In this document: piece after piece, positions 1-8,713 of the stretch
How positions within the stretch are numbered: position 1 is the stretch's first letter
How the letters are laid out: the number at the start of each line of letters is the position of its first letter
From: Microbacterium sp. cf332
GTDB taxonomy: Bacteria > Actinomycetota > Actinomycetes > Actinomycetales > Microbacteriaceae
Length of the DNA: 64,000 nt
NCBI RefSeq assembly: GCF_900102175.1
Contig: NZ_FNKN01000002.1
Location: 620,001 to 684,000, forward strand
Direction of reading: 5' to 3'
The notes under the pieces: generated by a model
Told to the model about the DNA's origin: nothing
Databases searched by the model: none
Seen by the model: the letters and a program-made list of their open reading frames with translations, nothing else
Translations under genes and position numbers: made by a program

Positions 1-458
1 GGGGCCGAGAGGTCGTCCTCGAAGACGACGGTCTGGAGGTCGGCGTTGACGCCGTACGCCGCGACCGTGACGGGGCCGCCCGCTGCGACGTCGACGGACT
101 GCTGGACGATCGGCTCGGCATCGTCTGCCGCATCCGACGGCACCATCGAGACGACGTACGTCCCCTCGGCGAGCGGGATGTACGAGCTCACCGCACCGTA
201 GGCGACATCGTCGAGCTCGTACACGACGGCACCGCCGGCGAGCGCGGTCATCTGCACGTCGACGGACTTCGTGTCGGGCGAGAGGTGCGCGACGCGGGCC
301 CAGCCCCCGGGTTCAGCGGGAACGGCCGCGGATGCGGCGGGGGCGACGGCGATGCTGATGGCGAAGGGGATGGCTGCGGCGGCGACGACAGCCAGCCCGC
401 GGATGCCTCGCCCGGCGGTGCGGGCGTTCGGGTCGAGGTGCGAAGTGTGACGAATCAT
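1..458 (-). CDS. Secreted DUF4397 domain protein (C-terminus outside window)
   Basis: Partial gene running off the left edge; about 152 codons are visible. The N-terminus has a positively charged segment, then a hydrophobic stretch (about residues 22-42) ending in an Ala-rich site typical of a Sec signal peptide. The mature part begins with RVAHLSPDTKSVDVQM, the hallmark opening of DUF4397, a beta-sandwich domain of exported actinobacterial proteins. The ATG at 458 is preceded by AGAAAGGATC, a good ribosome binding site. It lies 57 bp downstream of the glycosyltransferase gene on the same strand and may be co-transcribed. The DUF4397 function is not known; a surface or secreted role is inferred from the signal peptide. 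Confidence 0.8.
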   Translation of the reverse strand, partial: MIRHTSHLDPNARTAGRGIRGLAVVAAAAIPFAISIAVAPAASAAVPAEPGGWARVAHLSPDTKSVDVQMTALAGGAVVYELDDVAYGAVSSYIPLAEGTYVVSMVPSDAADDAEPIVQQSVDVAAGGPVTVAAYGVNADLQTVVFEDDLSA

Positions 459-515
459 GATGATCCTTTCTTCGGGGTTGGGCCGGGAGGTGCCGCCCGG
501 CGCGGGGGGAGGGTC

Positions 516-2531
516 TCAGGCCGCGGGGCGCGGCAGGAGTTCGGTGGGCTCGACGGGCGAGAAGGTCACGACGAGACCCGCGTCGCTGCGCTCCACGGAC
601 AGCGGGGCGAGCGAGCCGGTGAGCGAGGTGAAGAATCGCAGTGCCGCGTCCGACCCCGCGGCACGTCCCCGGGCGTCCTCTCCGGCGAACGAGCTGATGA
701 CCAGCTGCCGGTAGACGCCGGAGGGATCGCCCTCGAGCTGGGCGATGTCGGCGATGTCGATACGGCCCGTCGCGGCGATCTGCGCGAGGGACAGCAGGAT
801 GCGACCGTCGACGACGCCGGCTGTCATGAGGTCCTGCTCCTCGACGGGCACACCGACATCGGGGTTGGTGAGGAGCTGCTGCCCGGCGAGAGAACGCGCC
901 GCGTACAGGCCGTCGTCGGCTGCCTGCGCGAGACCGGACTGATCGCGGTCGATGTACCGGACCTCGACCTGCTGCGTGCCCTCGCCGAACGACGCCACCA
1001 CCACGCTGTTGTCGATCGCCTGGCGGACCGTCGGGAACTCGGTCGGGAAGGTGCGCATGGAGTCGGTGGTGACGACGTAGTCGTAGTCGCGCCATCCGTT
1101 GGGAGCGAGCGCCTGGACGTCGGAGTCGGTGTCGGCCTTGTAGTACCAGACGACGTTCTCGCGGCGGAACCCTTCGTCGACCAGGTCCACCCACATCGCG
1201 TCGTCGACGAGGATGCGGGCATCGCCCGAGGCGTTCTCGACCATCCAGGTCTCGGCATCGCGCAGCGGGCGATCGAGGTCTGCGAGCAGGAAGCCGCGCA
1301 GCTGCGTCGTCCACAGCGGGACGGCGGCGACCATCGCGACGACGAGCGCTGCGGCGATCCCCGCCCCGCCGATGCGTGAGAGCACCGGATGCCGTCCGCT
1401 GCGGGACCGGAGCCGTTCGACGGCGACCTGGCCGATGCCCGCGATGACGATGGCGGCGAACGGCAGCATCATGATGACGTAGGGCACGGGCAGATAGCCG
1501 CCCCGGAACATGAACGCCGTGAGCGCGAGCAGTGCGACGGCCCAGGGCCGCAGCCGCCGGACGAACAGCGCGGCGACCGCGGCGGCGAGGCCGGCGACGA
1601 TCAGGACCGAGTCGAGCTGCCACCACATCCCGACGGTGCGGGACATGAGGCTCTCGGGATCGAGCAGCGACCCGCTGCCCTCGCGGGATGCCAGCTGGAA
1701 GGCGAGCCCTTCGAAGAGGCTCACTCGGCCGGGGCCCGGCATGACCTCGCCCTTGACGAGGGCGAACGCGACGTACGTGAGACCCAGCAGTGCGAGCACC
1801 GACGACGCCACGGACAGCGTGTACCGGCGCGTGGTGCGGTCGGCGCCGCGCCACATGAACCAGGCCAGCAGCGGCAGCGCCAGCAGATACGTCTCCTTCG
1901 TGAGCACGGCGATGCCGAATGCGGCCGCCGCGCCGATGTATCCGAGCAGCTGCTTGTTGCGGCTCATGCCCAGCAGCAGCGCGGCGAGGAGCCAGGCCGT
2001 CGCGATGTTGTCGAGGTAGACCTGTCGGTGGAACTGGACGGCGAGCGGCGACAGCAGGAAGAGGACGACCGCGACCGAGGCCGTGGGGCGCACGAAACCG
2101 ATGCGCCGGACGACGAACCACAGCAGGATCGCCGCGACCACGGTGGCCGCCATCACGGCCTCGCGTGCCGCGATGACGGCGACGTCGTAGCGGTCCCACG
2201 CGCCGGTGAGCGCCGCGTACCCGGCGATCTGGATCCATCCGAGGGGCGGGTGGTCGTACCAGTACGTGTAGTGGGTCAGCTCGCCGAGGTTGCCGATGGC
2301 CCAGGCCTGCGCGGTGTAGGTGCCCTCGTCGTCGATGCGCTGCGGCGAACCCGCGAGGTTGACGAGGTTGACGATCAGTCCGACGACCACGGCGGGGAGC
2401 AGCCAGGCGAGGTCGGTGAGACGAGCGCGCCACGGCGACACGGGGCGGATGCCGGCGGTGTCGCCGGTGCCTCCGTCATCGGTGGGCGTCGAGACCGGTA
2501 CCGCCGGTGAGCGGTCGAGTGTCGAGGTCAT
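516..2531 (-). CDS. GT39/ArnT-like membrane glycosyltransferase
   Basis: 671 aa, about a dozen predicted transmembrane helices, the size of GT-C glycosyltransferases that use polyprenyl-phosphate sugars. The first periplasmic loop carries the acidic DDEGTY motif and, near residue 95, YDHPPLGW, which is characteristic of the PMT/ArnT (GT39/GT83, 'phospholipid carrier-dependent') group. It should transfer a sugar from a lipid carrier to an extracellular acceptor; the acceptor cannot be read from sequence. The start ATG overlaps the stop of the GT2 gene (ATGA at 2528-2531), so the two are translationally coupled. The C-terminal third is soluble and probably extracytoplasmic. Confidence 0.8.
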   Translation of the reverse strand: MTSTLDRSPAVPVSTPTDDGGTGDTAGIRPVSPWRARLTDLAWLLPAVVVGLIVNLVNLAGSPQRIDDEGTYTAQAWAIGNLGELTHYTYWYDHPPLGWIQIAGYAALTGAWDRYDVAVIAAREAVMAATVVAAILLWFVVRRIGFVRPTASVAVVLFLLSPLAVQFHRQVYLDNIATAWLLAALLLGMSRNKQLLGYIGAAAAFGIAVLTKETYLLALPLLAWFMWRGADRTTRRYTLSVASSVLALLGLTYVAFALVKGEVMPGPGRVSLFEGLAFQLASREGSGSLLDPESLMSRTVGMWWQLDSVLIVAGLAAAVAALFVRRLRPWAVALLALTAFMFRGGYLPVPYVIMMLPFAAIVIAGIGQVAVERLRSRSGRHPVLSRIGGAGIAAALVVAMVAAVPLWTTQLRGFLLADLDRPLRDAETWMVENASGDARILVDDAMWVDLVDEGFRRENVVWYYKADTDSDVQALAPNGWRDYDYVVTTDSMRTFPTEFPTVRQAIDNSVVVASFGEGTQQVEVRYIDRDQSGLAQAADDGLYAARSLAGQQLLTNPDVGVPVEEQDLMTAGVVDGRILLSLAQIAATGRIDIADIAQLEGDPSGVYRQLVISSFAGEDARGRAAGSDAALRFFTSLTGSLAPLSVERSDAGLVVTFSPVEPTELLPRPAA

Positions 2532-4039
2532 TTGTTCTCCTCCGAGGCAGAGGCGGCGATCAGCGCCGGGGATGCGGGCGCAGCCGTGTCCGCGGCGGCG
2601 GGGGATGCGGGTGCGTCGCGGTGCGCTCCCGTGTGCTCGGTCTTCTCCCAGCTGCCGTCACCGCGCAGCTGGCGGACGACCGAGCGGACGGCGGCTGCCG
2701 CGAGGAAGATCTGGTACGGCACGAGACCGAGGACGAGCTTGACGTAGTCGCGGACGCGGACCTTCTTCCCGTAGACCCGCCCGAACTCGGTGAGCCCGGC
2801 CGCCTCGACCACCAGCGTGATGACGGTGGGCAGCAGCGGGAGGAACGTCACGAGGGCGACGGCGGTCGGCACCTTGACCAGGAGGATGAACGCGATCGAG
2901 ATCGGGATCAGCACACCCGTCGCCGCCTGGATGAACGGCATGTTGAGCAGGTACCGCGCGTACATGCGCTGGCGGAGGGTGGGGAGCTTCTTCCATTCGC
3001 CCTTGCCGAGCACCTGCAGGAATCCCTGGTTCCAGCGCGTTCGCTGCTTGTATAGCGACATGAGCGTCGGCGGGGTCTCTTCGCGGGTCACGTACTCCGG
3101 GTTGTAGGCGACGACGACGTTCGCGCCGTCGCTCGAGAGGCGGACGCCGAGTTCGCAGTCCTCGGCGAGGCATTGGTCGTCCCAGCCTTGCGACCATTCG
3201 AGACGATCGCGGGTGACGAAGACCGTGTTGCCGCCGAGGGGGATGAACTTGGAGCGTGCGTGGAAATGCAGTCGGGAGCGGAACCAGAAGTAGTACTCCA
3301 GGACATTCCGCAGCGACCACCAGCTCGTCTCGAAGTTCATGAGCTGCACGCCGCCCTGCACGACGTCGGCCCCGGTCTCCTGGAACTTCGAGTCGACGAC
3401 GGTGAGGAGGCCGGGGTGGACCTCGTCTTCGGCGTCGAACACACCCACGACGTCGCCGGTCGCGATGGCCAGCGCACGGTTCAGTGCCTTGGGCTTGTTC
3501 TTGGGCACGCTGTCGTCGACGACGACCTTGATGAGGTGCGGGTGACGCGCGGCGGCCTCCCGCACGACGAGTTCGGTGCCGGGATCGTCGTGTCCGACGA
3601 TCGCGATGATCTCGAAGTCGGGGTGGTCCTGCTGGGCGAGGCGGTCGAGGGTCTGGCCCATGACCTCCTCCTCGTGCCGCCCGGGCACCAGCAGGGTGAA
3701 ACGATGACGCGCGGGGCGCGGGGACGAGCTGAACTGCGTGGCCCGGAGATCCGCCGCCGAGCGCCATGCGTGCAGCATCCACCAGAGGGTGGTCGCCGCC
3801 ACGGCGGTGAGGAGGAGGGCCAGCAGGATCACTCCGCTGTAGCCGAACCACTCGCCCACGGACCAGGCCATCAGGCCGTCGGCGTCCGCCGGGACGCTGG
3901 AATCGATCGGGGCGGGAACGTCGACTTCGCCCACCGACGGCTGTCCGGGGGCGGGCGCGACGGGGGTGAGCAGCGGGTCGGGGGTGGGGCCGGGGTCGGG
4001 CTGGGCTCCGGCGATGACGATGCGGTCAAGAGGGATCAC
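2528..4039 (-). CDS. GT2 family glycosyltransferase, cellulose-synthase-like
   Basis: 503 aa. A Pro-rich extracellular N-terminal tail (residues 10-55) precedes a transmembrane helix (about 68-90). The GT-A domain has FTLLVPGRHEE near 115, the metal-binding DAED at 202-205, an AED acid motif near 292 and QRTRW (332-336), the Q-x-x-R-W motif of processive GT2 enzymes. Hydrophobic segments follow. The GTG at 4039 was chosen because GGAGG lies 6 nt upstream and the GTGA overlaps the GtrA stop; an upstream in-frame ATG at 4126 would overlap GtrA by 90 bp and lacks support. It probably makes a lipid-linked sugar or extends a polysaccharide with GtrA and the GT39-type enzyme. Substrate unknown. Confidence 0.82.
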   Translation of the reverse strand: MIPLDRIVIAGAQPDPGPTPDPLLTPVAPAPGQPSVGEVDVPAPIDSSVPADADGLMAWSVGEWFGYSGVILLALLLTAVAATTLWWMLHAWRSAADLRATQFSSSPRPARHRFTLLVPGRHEEEVMGQTLDRLAQQDHPDFEIIAIVGHDDPGTELVVREAAARHPHLIKVVVDDSVPKNKPKALNRALAIATGDVVGVFDAEDEVHPGLLTVVDSKFQETGADVVQGGVQLMNFETSWWSLRNVLEYYFWFRSRLHFHARSKFIPLGGNTVFVTRDRLEWSQGWDDQCLAEDCELGVRLSSDGANVVVAYNPEYVTREETPPTLMSLYKQRTRWNQGFLQVLGKGEWKKLPTLRQRMYARYLLNMPFIQAATGVLIPISIAFILLVKVPTAVALVTFLPLLPTVITLVVEAAGLTEFGRVYGKKVRVRDYVKLVLGLVPYQIFLAAAAVRSVVRQLRGDGSWEKTEHTGAHRDAPASPAAADTAAPASPALIAASASEENK

Positions 4040-4623
4040 GAGGGACCTCCGGTGTCCGGACGGACGGTTCGACGAGCGGGATGCGGCAGGCGCAGAGTGC
4101 GCGAACGCGGGGAGAAGACGAGCCACCGGTATGCGGCGAACCGGAAGGCTGTTCCGAGCACGAGACCCACCCCGTTGCCCGAGATGTTGTCGGCGAGCTG
4201 CGAAGTGAAGCCGAGCACGTAGTGCGAGACGAAGAGGCAGCCGGCGGCGATCAGCAGGCCCACGACGTTGACGACGGCGAAGAGGATGCCTTCGCGGACG
4301 GCGTGCGGGGAGCGGTCGCGCCGGAAGGTCAGGTAGCGGTTGCCCAACCAGGCGAAGGCCGTGGCCACGGCCACGCTGACGACCTTGGACCAGATGGGGG
4401 AGTCCTGCAGGACGGTCGCCCGCACGGTGTTGTAGACGACCAGATCGACGATGAACGCGAGCCCGCCGACGAGGCCGAAGCTGGCGAGCTGGCCGATCAG
4501 CCGTGATCCGGCGGGCCGGGGCTGCGCAGCGGGGTCGGTGCCCGTGCGGGGAGCGGTCCGCGGGGGCTCCACGGTGCGGGGCCGGGTGGCCCTCGTCGTC
4601 TCAGTCTCGATATCTCTCCGCAC
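4036..4623 (-). CDS. GtrA family membrane protein
   Basis: 195 aa with four hydrophobic segments (about residues 47-160) and the GtrA-type opening 'QLASFGLVGGLAFIVDLVVY'. GtrA proteins are proposed to flip or present polyprenyl-phosphate-linked sugars in surface glycosylation. The N-terminal 40 residues are a basic/Pro-rich cytoplasmic tail. The start is a GTG with no strong ribosome binding site, so the exact N-terminus is uncertain. It is the first gene of the GtrA-GT2-GT39 unit; both downstream junctions are 4-bp overlaps. The set resembles a lipid-linked sugar export and transfer route for cell-wall glycan. Confidence 0.78.
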   Translation of the reverse strand: MRRDIETETTRATRPRTVEPPRTAPRTGTDPAAQPRPAGSRLIGQLASFGLVGGLAFIVDLVVYNTVRATVLQDSPIWSKVVSVAVATAFAWLGNRYLTFRRDRSPHAVREGILFAVVNVVGLLIAAGCLFVSHYVLGFTSQLADNISGNGVGLVLGTAFRFAAYRWLVFSPRSRTLRLPHPARRTVRPDTGGPS

Positions 4624-4719
4624 GATGGGTGATCCGGTGCGGGGAAGTCAGCGGTTTGGAACGGTCAGGGGGTTCCCAGGGCGACGTAACCTGCCGTTCT
4701 TCTCGGGCAGCGCGCGCCG

Positions 4720-5394
4720 TCAGTCGACGACGAGTCGGTACCCCATCCCCGACTCGGTCAGCAGGCGCTCCGGATGCGCGGGATCGACCTCGAGCTTCTT
4801 GCGCAGCTGCGACACGTAGAGCCGCAGGTAGCCCGTGTCGTTGACCTGCTCGGTGCCCCACAGCTCCTTCAGCAGGTCCTGCCGGGTCACGAGCGCCCCG
4901 GGGCTGCGCGCCAGGAAGTCGAGCATCCGCCACTCCGTGGGGGTGAGGTGAACGCGCTCGCCCGCTTGCGTCACCGTCTTGGCGGCGCGATCGATCTCGA
5001 CATCGCCGAATCGCACCAGCGGAACGGACGCCGTGCCGGCCGCGCGCCGCGTCAGGGCGCGCAGACGCGCGAGCAGCTCGTCGATCTGGAACGGCTTGGT
5101 GACGTAGTCGTCGGCTCCCGCGTCGAGCGCCGTCACCTTGTCGGCGGAACCGGTGCGACCCGACACGACGATGATCGGCACCTCGCTCCACCCGCGCACG
5201 GCCTCGATGACCGCGACGCCGTCGAGACGCGGCATCCCGAGATCGAGCACGATGACGTCGGGATGCTCGGATGCCGCCGCCGCGATGGCCCCCGCGCCGT
5301 CGGCGGCGGCGACGATGTCGTAGCCGTGCGCCGCGAGCGTGATGCGCAGCGCACGCACGAGCTGAGGATCGTCGTCGGCCAGGAGGATCTTCAC
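4720..5394 (-). CDS. kdpE: KdpE response regulator
   Basis: 224 aa OmpR/PhoB-type regulator. The receiver domain has the acidic pocket DDD at 7-9, phosphoacceptor Asp51 in VIVLDLGMPRLDG and the KPF lysine near 100. The C-terminal winged-helix domain includes 'LTPTEWRMLDFLARSPG' and a TGYLRLYVSQLRKKLE recognition region. It is the partner of KdpD, activating kdpFABC when K+ is limiting or turgor falls. The GTG start overlaps the kdpD stop (GTGA), showing tight coupling. kdpD has its own -10 element, so kdpDE can be transcribed independently of kdpFABC. Confidence 0.95.
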   Translation of the reverse strand: MKILLADDDPQLVRALRITLAAHGYDIVAAADGAGAIAAAASEHPDVIVLDLGMPRLDGVAVIEAVRGWSEVPIIVVSGRTGSADKVTALDAGADDYVTKPFQIDELLARLRALTRRAAGTASVPLVRFGDVEIDRAAKTVTQAGERVHLTPTEWRMLDFLARSPGALVTRQDLLKELWGTEQVNDTGYLRLYVSQLRKKLEVDPAHPERLLTESGMGYRLVVD

Positions 5395-7907
5395 CCGTCG
5401 ATCCTCTCGTGCCCGGGCGCCGTCGCGAGGGGCAGCTCGATCACCATGGTGAGTCCGCCGCCGGGGGTCTGCTCGGGCAGGAGCGCACCCCGCATCCCCT
5501 CGGTGAAGCCCTTCGAGAGCGCGAGGCCGAGCCCGAGGCCCGTGGTGTTGTCGGTGTCGCCGAGACGCTGGAACGGGGCGAAGACGTCGCCGTGCCGCTC
5601 GACGGGGATTCCGGGCCCGTGGTCGATGACCCGGATCTGGGCCCGCCCGCCCAGCGCGCTCGTGCTGATGCGGACCGGTGCGCCGGCGGGAGCGTGCCGG
5701 TGCGCGTTGGCGAGGACGTTCACGATGACGCGCTGCAGCAGCACGGGATCCGCCGACAGCGGCCCGATCGTGTCGTCGAGGGCGAGCTCGACGGCACCCG
5801 GCCCGACGCCCAGCTCGTCGACAGCGGCCAGCACGGCATCGGCGGCGTCGACGGGGCGCAGGGCGACGGCGAGGGCGCCGGCCTCGATGCGGCTGACGTC
5901 GAGCAGGTCGGTGACGAGCGCGGTGAGGGTGCCCAGGCTCTCGTCGGCGGTCTCGAGCAGCTCCGCCCGATCCGCCTCGCCGAGTGCGGGACCCGCCGCC
6001 CGAAGCCCGCCGAGCGCCGCGACCGCCGCGGCGAGGGGCCGACGCAGATCGTGGCTCGCCGCCGACAGCAGGGCGCTGCGCACCCGATCGGTCTCGGCCA
6101 GCACGCTCGCGGTGCTCGCGGTGCGCTGCAGGTCGGCCTGCTCGAGAGCGGCGCCGAGCTGAGCGACGACGACGTCGAGCAGGCGCCGTTCCGAGCCGTC
6201 GAGCTGCCCCGACTCGCTGCCGTGCAGCTCGAGCACGCCGCGGTCCCCGACATCGACCCGCAGATGGCGGTCGTCGCGCACCGGCTCGCCGTCGGCCGCG
6301 ATGACCGTGCCGTCGGTCGCGAGCAGGCGCGCCCCCGACATCCCGAACGCCTCGCGGGCACGCGCGACGAGCGCGGGGACGGAGCCGTCACCACGCAGCA
6401 CGCTGCCGGCCACGGCGGCCAGCAGCTCGGCCTCGGCCGCCGCCCGCCGCGCCGCGCGGGTGCCGCGTGCCGCCCGGTCGACGATCACGCTCACGAGCAG
6501 CGCAATCACGACGTAGAGCACGAGCGCCCACGTGTGCAGGGGGTCGGCGACGGTCACGGTGTACAGCGGCGCGACGAAGAAGAAGTCGAGTGTGACGCCC
6601 GACATGACCGCCGCGAAGACGGCGGGCCAGAGCCCGCCGACGAGAGCCACCACGACGACGAGCAGCTGGTAGGCGAGCACGTCGCTCGTGATGGACTCGG
6701 GGCTGCGGAGAGCGACGAGCAGCCAGGTCAGCAGCGGCCCGCCGGTCAGTGCCACCGCGAAGCCCAGCACGCGTCGCCGCACGCTGAGCGCGCCGCCGGC
6801 GACGCGCGGCAGGGTGAACCGCCCGCCGGCGGCGGCATGGGTGACGATATGCACGTCGATGTCGCCGGACTCCCGGATCACCGTCGCACCGATGCCCGGC
6901 CCGCTCAGCGCCGCCGCGAGTCGGCCGCGCCGGCTGACGCCGACGACGAGCTGCGACGCGTTGACCGATCGCGCGAACTCGACGAGAGCGACGGGGATGT
7001 CGTCGCCGACGACCTGGTGGTAACTCCCGCCCAGCGACTCGACGAGCGCGCGCTGCGCGGCGAGGGCCGCCGGGTCGGCGGTGCGCAGGCCGTCCTGCCC
7101 CGACACGTGCACAGCCAGCAGTTCGCCGCCGGCCGACCGATCGACGATGCGCGCGCCGCGGCGGATGAGCGTCTCGCCCTCGGGGCCGCCGGTGAGCGCG
7201 ACGACGACGCGCTCGCGCGCCTGCCACGTGCCCCGGATGCCGTGCTCGGCGCGATAGTCCTGCAGGGCGCTGTCGACCTCGTCGGCGAGCCACAGCAGCG
7301 CGAGCTCGCGCAGGGCGGTGAGGTTGCCGAGCCGGAAGTAGTTCGAGAGGGCGGCGTCGATGCGCTCGGCGGGATAGACCAGCCCGGCGGCGAGGCGGTC
7401 GCGGAGCGATGGCGGGGCGAGGTCGACGAGCTCGATCGGGTCGGCCGATCGCACGACGGCATCCGGCACGGTCTCGCGCTGGGCGACTCCGGTGATCTGC
7501 TCGACGACGTCGCCGAGCGACTCGATGTGCTGGACGTTGACGGTCGTGATGACGTCGATGCCGGCATCCCGCAGCGATTCGACGTCCTGCCAGCGCTTCT
7601 CGTTGCGCGAGCCGCCGACGTTGGTGTGCGCGAGCTCGTCGACGAGCGCGACGCGCGGAGCCCGGGCCAGCACGGCCTCGAGGTCCATCTCGTCGAGGGT
7701 GACGCCCCGGTGCTCGAGGCGACGGCGCGGCACGAGCGGCAGGCCGGTGGTCATCGCGGCGGTCGCGGCCCGGCCGTGGGTCTCGACGATCGCGACGACG
7801 ACGTCGACCCCCGCCTCGAGCAGGCGACGGCCCTCTTCGAGCATCTCGTAGGTCTTTCCCACGCCCGGTGCCGCACCCAGCAGCACCCGCAGCCGTCCCC
7901 GCCTCAC
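5391..7907 (-). CDS. kdpD: KdpD potassium-sensing histidine kinase
   Basis: 838 aa. The N-terminal KdpD domain has Walker A GAAPGVGKT at 11-19 and the DELAHTNVGGSRNEKRW signature near 90. A universal-stress-like domain follows (about 230-360), then four transmembrane helices (about 380-490), a GAF-like region, and the histidine kinase core with the phosphoacceptor in SHDLRRPL near residue 617 and G-box GLGLGLALSKG near 810. It senses low K+ and phosphorylates KdpE. The GTG start at 7907 has TAGGGT exactly 6 nt upstream and no Shine-Dalgarno, so the mRNA is probably leaderless and kdpDE has its own promoter. A long palindrome separates it from kdpC. Confidence 0.95.
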   Translation of the reverse strand: MRRGRLRVLLGAAPGVGKTYEMLEEGRRLLEAGVDVVVAIVETHGRAATAAMTTGLPLVPRRRLEHRGVTLDEMDLEAVLARAPRVALVDELAHTNVGGSRNEKRWQDVESLRDAGIDVITTVNVQHIESLGDVVEQITGVAQRETVPDAVVRSADPIELVDLAPPSLRDRLAAGLVYPAERIDAALSNYFRLGNLTALRELALLWLADEVDSALQDYRAEHGIRGTWQARERVVVALTGGPEGETLIRRGARIVDRSAGGELLAVHVSGQDGLRTADPAALAAQRALVESLGGSYHQVVGDDIPVALVEFARSVNASQLVVGVSRRGRLAAALSGPGIGATVIRESGDIDVHIVTHAAAGGRFTLPRVAGGALSVRRRVLGFAVALTGGPLLTWLLVALRSPESITSDVLAYQLLVVVVALVGGLWPAVFAAVMSGVTLDFFFVAPLYTVTVADPLHTWALVLYVVIALLVSVIVDRAARGTRAARRAAAEAELLAAVAGSVLRGDGSVPALVARAREAFGMSGARLLATDGTVIAADGEPVRDDRHLRVDVGDRGVLELHGSESGQLDGSERRLLDVVVAQLGAALEQADLQRTASTASVLAETDRVRSALLSAASHDLRRPLAAAVAALGGLRAAGPALGEADRAELLETADESLGTLTALVTDLLDVSRIEAGALAVALRPVDAADAVLAAVDELGVGPGAVELALDDTIGPLSADPVLLQRVIVNVLANAHRHAPAGAPVRISTSALGGRAQIRVIDHGPGIPVERHGDVFAPFQRLGDTDNTTGLGLGLALSKGFTEGMRGALLPEQTPGGGLTMVIELPLATAPGHERIDG

Positions 7908-7913
7908 GGCATC

Positions 7914-7919
7914 ACCCTA
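7914..7919 (-). promoter_or_regulatory. -10 element of kdpD (leaderless promoter)
   Basis: On the minus strand TAGGGT (TAnnnT) lies exactly 6 nt before the kdpD GTG, with no ribosome binding site between. This spacing puts the transcription start at or next to the start codon. Confidence 0.6.
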
Positions 7920-7951
7920 GTTCTCCCGTGCTCGGCTCGCCCGGCGCCCGT

Positions 7952-8036
7952 GTGCCGCGATGCAAGAGATCGGCCGCGACACCCCGTTGCGGGGCCGTCG
8001 CTCCGGCGCGCCGCGCAGCATCCCTTGCATCGCGGC
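7952..8036. repeat. Long intergenic palindrome, copy 1 (REP-like / terminator)
   Basis: GCCGCGATGCAAG (7954-7966) and its perfect reverse complement (8024-8036) flank a 57-nt GC-rich loop. The left 35 nt (7952-7986) recur, inverted, at 20466-20500 with 32 of 35 identities. It sits after the kdpC stop and before the kdpD promoter, so it may end kdpFABC transcription or be a dispersed REP-type element. Confidence 0.7.
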
Positions 8037-8084
8037 CAGGACCGGATGCCGGGGATGCCGTCGTCGCGGCGACGCCGGGCCGGG

Positions 8085-8693
8085 TCACGGCGCGAGAGCG
8101 TCCAGGTCGGCGTTCAGCTCGACGACGTTCACCCGCGGCTCGCCCAGGAACCCCAGGTCACGACCCGCCGTGTGCTCGGCGACGAGGTCGTGCACCTCCG
8201 CCTCCGAGAGCCCGCGCTCGGCCGCGACCCGCGCGACCTGCAGCTCGGCGTAGGCGGGCGAGATGTGCGGGTCGAGGCCCGAGGCCGAGGCGGTGACGGC
8301 ATCCGCGGGCACGTCGGCGACGTCGACGCCCTCGCGGTCGGCGATCGCGGTGCGGCGCTCCTCGATCGCGGCGACGAGGTCGGCGTTGTTCGGGCCGAGG
8401 TTCGAGCCGCTCGACGCCGCCGCGTCGTAGCCGTCGCCGGCCGCCGAGGGGCGCGACTGGAAGTACTGCGGCAGCGCCGCGCCGTCGGCATCCGTGAACG
8501 ACTGCCCGATGAGGGACGAGCCGACGACCTGGCCCTGCGGATCGCGCAGCAGCGATCCGCCGGCCTGCGCCGGCAGCGCGAGGCCGACGAGCGAGATCAC
8601 CAGGGTGTATCCGACGCCGAGGACGAGGGTGAAGACGAGCATCGCGCGGACGGCGACGGCGGAGGTGCGCAACGAGGCGCGGACCGTGGACAT
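8085..8693 (-). CDS. kdpC: KdpC, K+-transporting ATPase subunit C
   Basis: 202 aa, the usual KdpC length. One N-terminal transmembrane helix (about 13-42) is followed by an extracytoplasmic domain with the family motifs [28 protein letters not shown] and [12 protein letters not shown]. KdpC is the single-span subunit that stabilises the KdpA-KdpB complex and aids ATP and K+ binding. It starts 20 bp after kdpB, with GGAG 7 nt before the ATG. It is the last gene of the kdpFABC unit, followed by the long palindrome at 7952-8036. Confidence 0.95.
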   Translation of the reverse strand: MSTVRASLRTSAVAVRAMLVFTLVLGVGYTLVISLVGLALPAQAGGSLLRDPQGQVVGSSLIGQSFTDADGAALPQYFQSRPSAAGDGYDAAASSGSNLGPNNADLVAAIEERRTAIADREGVDVADVPADAVTASASGLDPHISPAYAELQVARVAAERGLSEAEVHDLVAEHTAGRDLGFLGEPRVNVVELNADLDALAP

Positions 8694-8713
8694 GAGAAGA
8701 CTCCAGTCGGGGC

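Noticed and set aside
4037..4126. Upstream ATG at 4126 for the GT2 gene
   Set aside because: It would overlap GtrA by 90 bp and has no ribosome binding site, whereas the GTG at 4039 has GGAGG at 6-nt spacing and a 4-bp overlap.
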